Shown: piece after piece, positions 59,012 through 64,000 of the stretch
Layout: each line of letters opens with the position of its first letter
Position numbering within the stretch: position 1 is the first letter of the stretch
Source of the DNA: Lamprobacter modestohalophilus
GTDB lineage: Bacteria; Pseudomonadota; Gammaproteobacteria; Chromatiales; Chromatiaceae
DNA length: 64,000 nucleotides
Reading direction: 5' to 3'
Assembly (NCBI RefSeq): GCF_016583905.1
Contig: NZ_NRRY01000017.1
Location: forward strand, 31,636-95,635
The notes under the pieces: generated by a model
The model's database searches: none
Told to the model about the DNA's origin: nothing
Seen by the model: only the letters and a program-made list of their open reading frames with translations
Position numbers and translations under genes: made by a program

Positions 59012-59182
59012 CACAACAGTGCTGACCGCTGGTTTACGGGGTGGGAAGGCGACGACGCGCTCGGGATGCGCGGCTTGCTTTGCCATCAAGTCTTTAAAAA
59101 TATCATTAATGTCGTAATTGAACTGGCGAGCGTACTCATCTCTAAGTGCTCGTGTTTCTGCGACAATGGGATCTTGCCACAT
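58967..59182 (-). CDS. Small PIN-associated protein (accessory or antitoxin-like), copy 1
   Basis: This 71-aa protein begins M-W-Q-D-P-I-V-A-E-T-R at ATG 59182, two bases after the TGA of the PIN gene. It carries A-R-Q-F-N-Y-D-I and V-V-A-F-P-P like its paralog at 58258-58443. The C-terminal tail of about 20 residues is encoded by and just upstream of the attC-like site, as is common in integron cassettes. It probably worked with the adjacent PIN protein. Confidence 0.65.
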   Translation of the reverse strand: MWQDPIVAETRALRDEYARQFNYDINDIFKDLMAKQAAHPERVVAFPPRKPAVSTVVAQQGAPADARTSLG

Positions 59183-59184
59183 AG

Positions 59185-59659
59185 TCAAGGCTCCATCAGT
59201 TCTAGAGGTGTGCGGATGACTGGCGGTTCGTAGCCAAGTGACCGGCAGGTGTTCTCAATCTTAGGCCGAGTGTGGGCATTCGCAATATGCGTACAGTTCC
59301 AGGTGAGCAGATACGCGATGCCGTTCACCGCTGCTAAAGCCACATGATACGCATCCGCTTCCGCCTTCTCTGGAAGCGCATGGCTTTCGATTAGGGCCTG
59401 CGCCAGTGCTCTAACATCTTCGGAGATTTGAAGTAATGGAAGATCCGCGATGGCAGCCAAGCGACGCTTGCGACGCTTCTGGATTGCCTCTGCTTGCTTC
59501 CGATATCACGAGATCAGACGCGACGACGCTGTAGTTCAGTCTACGTGTTTCCCACCATTCGGTCGTCGTGTTCTGATTTGCCATCGCACGCAAGTCGTTG
59601 CTCGGTCGAGCTGTCAAATAGCTAATAATCGATGTTTCAACATAAACGGTTTCCTTCAC
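59185..59659 (-). pseudogene. PIN-domain toxin remnant 1 (frameshifted)
   Basis: The first part starts V/M-K-E-T-V-Y-V-E-T-S-I-I-S-Y-L-T-A-R-P-S at GTG 59659. It runs through V-I-S-E-A-S-R-G-N-P-E-A, the PIN N-terminus with its acidic residues. The second part, in another frame, reads R-R-L-A-A-I-A-D-L-P-L-L-Q-I, E-A-D-A-Y-H-V-A and L-L-T-W-N-C-T-H-I to the TGA at 59185. The frame changes at about 59455-59480, next to a 9-bp duplication aagcgtcgc (minus strand). Without the shift it would be a normal PIN ribonuclease of about 155 aa. Confidence 0.78.
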
Positions 59660-59688
59660 TGAGAACTCCTACTTCTTTGAAGCCTAAC

Positions 59689-60125
59689 AGTTGATTAGAC
59701 AGAATGTGGGTCAGGTGAGATAGGCAGATTATGCCCTAATCGAACTAGACAGAACCTAACATGGTGGCGCTCTGGACAAAAAAGCCGCGCAAGCAAAAGC
59801 CCCGCTACTGGCCTCAGCGCCAGAAAAGGTTCAGTGTCTTGTGCTATGCAGAAATTCAACCGGCCCCCTCCGATCATCGTTGTCGATATGTCCGCGGTTG
59901 TTGGTGGCCCCCACCATATTCCACATCCCAAAGCCTTGAGCGCTCAGCGGCACTTCACCTGACCCCTGCGCGTAAGACTGTGAGTGATAGCAAGGGGCAA
60001 GCTCGAGTGCACGGTTGAATCGTCAGAAAGCTGACCTTCGTCATAGTTTTTCTGACGCAAAAAAATCTAGCGGGAGCAGCGGTTTTTGCCGCCGCGCCTG
60101 ACGCTTTCGCGTTAGATTGCATGGT
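59689..60125. other. Gene-poor accessory spacer
   Basis: This stretch of 437 bases has no supportable gene. Short open frames on both strands match nothing I know. It contains two attagacagaa/actagacagaa copies (about 59693 and 59741), a 9-bp inverted repeat cgtcagaaa/tttctgacg (60021-60057) and a hairpin-forming stretch bounded by aatctagcg and cgttagatt (60066-60119). A GTTAGGC core-like box lies just before it, at 59688-59682 on the minus strand. Confidence 0.4.
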
Positions 60126-60720
60126 TTAGCCACGCCGATACTCCCAAGGCCGCTGCTGTTCCCCTCCCTTACTCCAGATCCCAAGACCTGCAGCTTTCAC
60201 ACCCGCCTCAGCGCGGCTGTAGCTGCCATCTTTGCAGTAGCGCCGATAAACCGCCGCTTGTCCGGCTTCGACCATCGCCCGATTGATCACCGTGCCCGTT
60301 GCAGGATCGATCACCTCTGCGACCTTGCGCCCGTAGCGGTCGGTATCCTGGACCTTGAGCGAGACCACGCGCGGGGTGATCCGGCGCAGGTGATCCGGCG
60401 CAGGTGATCGCGGCTTTCGGTGCTCCACAGCCGTTGGGCGATCTCCGGGGCGTCGACGCAGTACAGGCGCACCCTGAGCTTCTCGCCGTTGCACTCGGCG
60501 CGCAGGGAGTCGCCGTCGTAGATGCTGGCGACCTGACAGGTAGCGCTGTCGGTGCTGCGCTGTAGCCACCGTGCCAGTCACAGTTAGAGCTCGCACACAG
60601 CGAGCGCGGGCCGGCGTCGGTGGCGACGATAAAGCCCCCGGTCGACCAGGGACCGATGATCGGATAGGTGCCGCTGACGTCGGCATCGCTGCGGTTGTCG
60701 CGCCCGGTGAGCTTGACGCG
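60126..60720 (-). pseudogene. Staphylococcal-nuclease-like (thermonuclease) remnant
   Basis: The minus strand encodes C-Q-V-A-S-I-Y-D-G-D-S-L-R and V-R-L-Y-C-V-D-A-P-E-I-A, the N-terminal half of an SNase fold. The frame is then lost at a perfect 14-bp tandem duplication (60375-60402) and resumes as V-V-S-L-K-V-Q-D-T-D-R-Y-G-R-K-V-A, A-M-V-E-A-G-Q-A-A-V-Y-R-R-Y-C and G-L-G-I-W. Removing one repeat unit restores a continuous reading. A Thr/Ser/Gly-rich segment upstream, in another frame, shows further decay. Confidence 0.82.
60375..60402. repeat. 14-bp tandem duplication breaking the nuclease gene
   Basis: The unit ggtgatccggcgca occurs at 60375-60388 and 60389-60402. Because 14 is not a multiple of three, the extra unit shifts the nuclease reading frame. 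Confidence 0.92.
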
Positions 60721-60957
60721 ATTGGATCTCGGGTGAAGACGATGGCCCGCCTGCCGATCGCTTCGATGAGCAAACAGGTCAACCGCTTGGTACGTCCTGC
60801 GTGTGGCGGGGCGATCGGCGGCTGTCGATCGTGACTCCTTCGATCAGCTCGATCTTGGCCTCAGGGTCCAGCACGTCGGCATCGCCCATGAAAAAGAACG
60901 CTCTCACGGTGATCTGGTGCGGCTGCGGTGTGGGCAAGGCGTCGGCTTGCATGCTGA
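60715..60957 (-). pseudogene. Uma2-family (DUF820) endonuclease-like remnant
   Basis: The frame from the ATG near 60952 reads Q-A-D-A-L-P-T-P and H-Q-I-T-V-R-A-F-F-F-M. It then reads V-L-D-P-E-A-K-I-E-L-I-E-G-V, the Uma2 N-terminus with its E-L-I-x-G motif. The frame then shifts and continues as P-P-I-A-P-P-H-A-G-R-T-K-R-L-T-C-L-L and G-R-R-A-I-V-F-T-R-D-P-I. It breaks off at about 60715, where the nuclease remnant starts. The C-terminal catalytic part is missing. Confidence 0.7.
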
Positions 60958-61182
60958 TCTTGAGCAATAGGGGTGGATAGAAACGCCTATTGCGAATAAT
61001 CTTGACGCGGCGGCTCGATCTCCACTGCGGCAAATACAGATTCGATGACGGGGCGATCAGATCCACGATCCGTCTTTACCCACTCCTTATCCTAATCATC
61101 GTGGCGCAAAGCGAACCTCCCGAGCACCGGGAAACGCCATCGTCACACGCATCGGGCAACCCCAGGAAGCACAAGAAGCCAC

Positions 61183-61683
61183 ATGGTTACAACAGGTCCG
61201 GAGGGGCTGCATGCGGCGGCACCGCATCACCTACCTTTCTTTATCACCACACCAGGCAGCAGCGACGGCTTGATGACCACCACGGGCATCTTTCTATTGC
61301 TCGCAGTCATCGGCATCGGCGTGCTGTACTTCAGGCTCCATGCCTTGCCCGAGCAGATGGCCCATCGTGGTCAGAAGGTCCAGTTCGAACTGGTGGCGGT
61401 GCTCGCGCTGCTCGCGCTCTTCACCCATAACCATACGTTTTGGGTTGCTGGGCTCCTGTTGGCACTGGTCCCCCTGCCCGACCTCACCACGCCGCTGAGC
61501 AAGATCGCAGGGTCACTCGACAAGATTGCGAACCAGCAAGCGCCTCGGGCAGCAGCGTCGGAGCAGACAGGGACACCGCATGACCCCGTTGCTGTCGAGG
61601 AGCCTGACGCACCCGGATCGTTGAGCAGTGACTCAGCCGCCATCGCATCGCCGGAATCAAGCGGCAACGAGCCAAGGAGCTAA
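61183..61683 (+). CDS. Small inner-membrane protein of an HlyD-linked operon
   Basis: This 166-aa protein has two hydrophobic segments (about 31-50 and 65-92). Between them lies a charged stretch with Q-M-A-H-R-G-Q-K-V-Q-F-E-L. A Ser/Ala/Pro-rich hydrophilic tail follows. It directly precedes an HlyD-family gene (3 bp gap). Similar two-gene units occur in other bacteria (compare E. coli yiaW-yiaV), but I cannot confirm family membership. ATG 61183 has AGGAAG and AAGAAG upstream. ATG 61273 is an alternative that starts nearer the first helix. Confidence 0.65.
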   Translation: MVTTGPEGLHAAAPHHLPFFITTPGSSDGLMTTTGIFLLLAVIGIGVLYFRLHALPEQMAHRGQKVQFELVAVLALLALFTHNHTFWVAGLLLALVPLPDLTTPLSKIAGSLDKIANQQAPRAAASEQTGTPHDPVAVEEPDAPGSLSSDSAAIASPESSGNEPRS

Positions 61684-61686
61684 CCC

Positions 61687-62916
61687 GTGCTGGAACTCCT
61701 ACTCTGCTCGCTGTTAACGGTCTTCCCAGACTACCTCTTCCGCCGCTATGTCCAGGGCAAGCGCTTCGGCCATGAGATCACGCTGTTCTCGGTCTGGTAC
61801 GAGCTACGCTATGGCATCACGCTCTGTCTGGTCTTGACCGTCAGCCTGATCACGACGATTTTCTACTTCCACCCGTCGACGACGGCCGCCGCCTCTGTGT
61901 TCCGCACGGTGACAATCCTGCCAGAGATCACCGGCCGAGTTGAGGAGACCTACGTTGGAATCAGTCAGAAGGTGAAGGAGGGCGATCCGTTATTCCGCCT
62001 TGATAGCTCACAGTTCGAGGCCGACGTGAAGACGGCCGAGAAGCGGATCGCCGAGATCGACGCCGAGCTGGCGGTGGCGCGCTCGAAGCTCGCCGAAGCC
62101 GAGGCGCGGATCGCGCAGGCGCGCGGCGGCCTGAAGCAGGCGCAAGACGAGTTTGATGCGCGCGCTGACGTCCAGCGCCGCAGCCCAGGCTCGGTGGCCA
62201 AGCGCGATGTGGAACGCTTCGAGACCCAGGTGATGACTCAGCAAGCGGCAGTGGATGCGGCCTCTGCAGCCCGCGACACCCTGCTCGCCCAGCTTGAGGA
62301 GCAGCTGCCGGCCCAGCGAGAGACGGCCGTCGCGGCATTGCACGAGGCGCAGGTCGAGTTGGACAAGACCCTCGTTGTCGCCGGAACGGACGGCGTCGTC
62401 CAGCAATTCACGCTACGCCCAGGCGACCTGGTCAACGCGCTGCTTCGCCCCGCGGGAATCCTGGTACCGGACCGCAAGGTCGATGGGCTGCTGGCCGGAT
62501 TCGGCCAGATCGAGTCCAAGGTCATCAAAGAGGGCATGGTCGGTGAGGTCACCTGTTTGGCGAACCCATGGCAGATCATCCCTGTGCTCGTCACCGAGGT
62601 GCAGGAGGTGATTGCCAATGGACAGGTGCGACCGACAGACCGGCTGTTCGACGTCCAACAATTTGCGAAGCCTGGAACCATCACAGCATTGCTTGAGCCG
62701 CTCTATGCAGGCCAATTCGATGATCTGCCACAGGGCGCGTCCTGCATCGCGAACGTCTACACGAGCAACCACGATCGGCTGCAGTCGGCTGACCTGACAA
62801 GCCTTCAGCGCCTGGGGCTACACGCGATTGATACCGTCGGCGTCGTGCATGCGATGATTCTCCGCATGCAAGCGCTGTTACTGCCGGTGAAGACCCTCGT
62901 GTTGACAGGACACTGA
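61687..62916 (+). CDS. HlyD-family membrane fusion protein
   Basis: This 409-aa protein is a membrane fusion (periplasmic adaptor) protein. A transmembrane segment lies at about 38-60, and the first lipoyl half follows with T-I-L-P-E-I-T-G-R-V. A long coiled-coil hairpin spans about 110-220, rich in Ala, Glu and Gln. The second half has V-V-A-G-T-D-G-V-V. A C-terminal region follows. The start is GTG 61687, three bases after the stop of the preceding gene. An extended N-terminus before the helix is typical of the YiaV/EmrA-like type. No transporter gene is present next to it in the window. Confidence 0.88.
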   Translation: MLELLLCSLLTVFPDYLFRRYVQGKRFGHEITLFSVWYELRYGITLCLVLTVSLITTIFYFHPSTTAAASVFRTVTILPEITGRVEETYVGISQKVKEGDPLFRLDSSQFEADVKTAEKRIAEIDAELAVARSKLAEAEARIAQARGGLKQAQDEFDARADVQRRSPGSVAKRDVERFETQVMTQQAAVDAASAARDTLLAQLEEQLPAQRETAVAALHEAQVELDKTLVVAGTDGVVQQFTLRPGDLVNALLRPAGILVPDRKVDGLLAGFGQIESKVIKEGMVGEVTCLANPWQIIPVLVTEVQEVIANGQVRPTDRLFDVQQFAKPGTITALLEPLYAGQFDDLPQGASCIANVYTSNHDRLQSADLTSLQRLGLHAIDTVGVVHAMILRMQALLLPVKTLVLTGH

Positions 62917-62983
62917 TTGGCACGCGCCCCTGTCCCGGTGAGAGGGCTCGGCAGTACTCTAGCTGTTCGGCATTCGGTTCAAC

Positions 62984-63009
62984 CAAGCACTGGAAACAAG
63001 CACTGGAAA
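62984..63009. repeat. 13-bp tandem duplication in a ribosome-binding region
   Basis: The unit caagcactggaaa occurs twice in tandem (62984-62996, 62997-63009), just before the ATG at 63016. The GGAA of the second copy is the likely ribosome binding site, so the signal is duplicated. Confidence 0.85.
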
Positions 63010-63015
63010 CAAGAG

Positions 63016-63294
63016 ATGAAAGACTCCGCAAAAGATGAAGGCGTCATTCAGGCCTTGCTCGAGCGTCTCAATGAGCAACGTCTGTCGCGACTGCTCGCGC
63101 TCAAGCAGCAGGTCGACGCTGGAGAGAAGCTTGACGACCAGGATTTGAGCTTCCTACAACAGGTCTACCAGGACTGGGAGCAAGCCAAGCCCTACATCGA
63201 CCGACAACCCAAGTACCAGGATCTGGCCGTCCGCATGGTGCATCTCTATAGCGAGATCACGGCCAAGGCACTCGACAACGAGAAAGGGTCGTAA
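63016..63294 (+). CDS. Small soluble protein of the HlyD-linked operon, 92 aa
   Basis: This mostly helical, charged protein begins M-K-D-S-A-K-D-E-G and contains L-L-E-R-L-N-E-Q-R-L and Y-Q-D-W-E-Q-A-K-P-Y. ATG 63016 is chosen because conserved-looking sequence begins there and GGAAA precedes it; the frame also extends to 62917. It lies between the HlyD-type gene and the truncated gene, on the same strand. I do not recognise the family. Confidence 0.65.
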   Translation: MKDSAKDEGVIQALLERLNEQRLSRLLALKQQVDAGEKLDDQDLSFLQQVYQDWEQAKPYIDRQPKYQDLAVRMVHLYSEITAKALDNEKGS

Positions 63295-63299
63295 CGTCG

Positions 63300-63431
63300 T
63301 TGAAGCTCTTTCAATCCATCTTCGGCGGCCGCGAGACGGTTGGTGGATACCCCGAGACGCTGATCGACCGAGGCATCGATCGGGCAGTGGACGGCACCGA
63401 TCCCCGACTGCGGCTAGTGCAACCCTGTTAA
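63300..63431 (+). pseudogene. 5' fragment of an operon gene cut by an insertion element
   Basis: The frame starts at TTG 63300 and reads L-K-L-F-Q-S-I-F-G-G, Y-P-E-T-L-I-D-R-G-I-D-R-A-V and T-D-P-R-L-R-L. The start resembles that of a family accompanying HlyD-type genes. It ends four codons later in V-Q-P-C and a TAA at 63429-63431, which lie in insertion-element sequence. About 39 native codons remain. The rest of the gene should lie beyond the far end of the element, outside the window. Confidence 0.65.
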
Positions 63432-64000
63432 ATACCTGAGACCGTTCCCAGATAGTAACCTTGTCATTCTCATCATTCACATAGCGACTGACCGGAGGTT
63501 CTCACCGATGCCGCGCTGTACTGCAGCCCCAGTTGACGTCTCTGACAAAGACGCTCGCGTCCTGCAAGCGCTGGAGCGCCGACACAACGCGCCCCAAGGA
63601 TTGGTCAAGCGCGCTCAGATCATTCTCCTCGCTGCGCGCGGGGTCGGTGTGCGCGCCACGGCCGAACGCCTCGGCCTCGGCCGCGCGACGGTGCAGCGCT
63701 GGCGTCGCCGGTGGTCGAGTGCCGCGGCCACGGAGTCGGCCCTGGAGCGGCTGGTCGATGCCCCGCGCCCGGGCACGCCGCCGATCTTCAGCCCGGAGCA
63801 GATCTGCTCGATCCTGGCGCTCGCCTGCGAACCGCCCAAGCGCGACGGTCAAGAACTGACGCATTGGACCCATGCGGACTTGGCCGCCGAGGCCATCGCA
63901 CGCGGCATCGTGGAGTCCATCTCGCCGGACTCCATCGGGCGCTTTCTGCGCGAGGCCGACCTCAAGCCGCACCGCACCCGGGGCTGGATCAACACGCCCC
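63416..64000 (+). mobile_element. IS630-type insertion element, left part (runs off the window)
   Basis: The element is inferred from an IS630-like transposase gene that starts 92 bp downstream of where the operon gene loses homology. The break follows TA at 63414-63415, which fits the TA target preference of the IS630 family. The exact terminal inverted repeat cannot be confirmed because the right end is not in the window. Confidence 0.65.
63508..64000 (+). CDS. IS630-family transposase, N-terminal part (partial)
   Basis: This open frame of 164 codons runs to the window edge. It starts at ATG 63508 with GGAGG at 63494-63498. The N-terminus has a helix-turn-helix of the type common in IS630 transposases: L-V-K-R-A-Q-I-I-L-L-A-A-R-G, T-A-E-R-L-G-L-G-R-A-T-V-Q-R-W-R-R-R-W. 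The linker D-A-P-R-P-G-T-P-P and the S-P-D-S-I-G-R-F-L segment before the catalytic domain follow. The DDE residues would lie beyond the window. Confidence 0.88.
   Translation, partial: MPRCTAAPVDVSDKDARVLQALERRHNAPQGLVKRAQIILLAARGVGVRATAERLGLGRATVQRWRRRWSSAAATESALERLVDAPRPGTPPIFSPEQICSILALACEPPKRDGQELTHWTHADLAAEAIARGIVESISPDSIGRFLREADLKPHRTRGWINTP

Noticed and set aside
59753..59830. A second attC-like start: ACCTAAC followed by GCGCTC
   Set aside because: The left boxes fit, but no matching right-hand L' and GTTRRRY boxes follow at the right distance.
60066..60119. A hairpin bounded by aatctagcg and cgttagatt, similar to integron core boxes
   Set aside because: The outer boxes pair with one mismatch, but the inner L boxes expected for attC are not found.

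Overview
The window looks like chromosomal DNA of a GC-rich gammaproteobacterium, most likely a purple sulfur bacterium (Chromatiaceae). The main reason is the adjacent peroxiredoxin-glutaredoxin fusion (garB) and NADH-type disulfide reductase (garA), the glutathione amide redox pair described from Chromatium. Two AAA-ATPase/PD-(D/E)XK genes of a kind often expanded in Chromatiaceae also fit. No rRNA, tRNA or CRISPR array was seen.

Layout. 0-6 kb (minus): htpG, a retropepsin-like protease, a Cache-adenylate-cyclase-like protein with altered metal residues, and two paralogous membrane coiled-coil proteins. 6-11 kb (plus): pgm, a small exported protein, garB, garA. 11-16.4 kb: a Fic-like gene and two near-identical AAA-ATPase/nuclease paralogs flanking a broken beta-propeller gene, then a tiny lipoprotein. 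16.7-31 kb: nadE, membrane protein and lipoprotein pair, DUF938 methyltransferase, hsp20, phosphoglycerate-mutase-like gene, prfC, a CPA2 antiporter, a tandem universal stress protein, a stand-alone Hen1-type RNA methyltransferase and a 7TM diguanylate cyclase. 31-36 kb: SNF2 helicase, an overlapping small ORF and a SWIM zinc-finger gene. 36-40.5 kb: methyltransferase, SulP transporter, universal stress protein, SMR efflux, GNAT. 40.4-49.7 kb: a putrescine ABC transporter split into potFG and potHI by a phosphoribosyltransferase gene and sdhCAB. 50-57.2 kb: a cyclic-di-GMP cluster (HDOD-GGDEF, FIST, PAS-GGDEF-EAL) and a lipoprotein alpha/beta hydrolase.

57.2-61 kb is a gene graveyard with lower GC: a lexA core fragment fused to a frameshifted trypsin-like protease, two broken PIN toxin modules separated by a 59-base attC-like integron recombination site, a nuclease broken by a 14-bp tandem duplication, and a Uma2 remnant. 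61-64 kb holds an HlyD-type membrane-fusion operon whose last gene is cut by an IS630-type insertion that runs off the window.

A theme of the whole window is short perfect tandem duplication (9-24 bp): several sit as low-complexity inserts in conserved proteins (NadE, SNF2, GNAT, SdhA, PotG), several lie in leaders and duplicate ribosome binding sites, and one breaks a gene.
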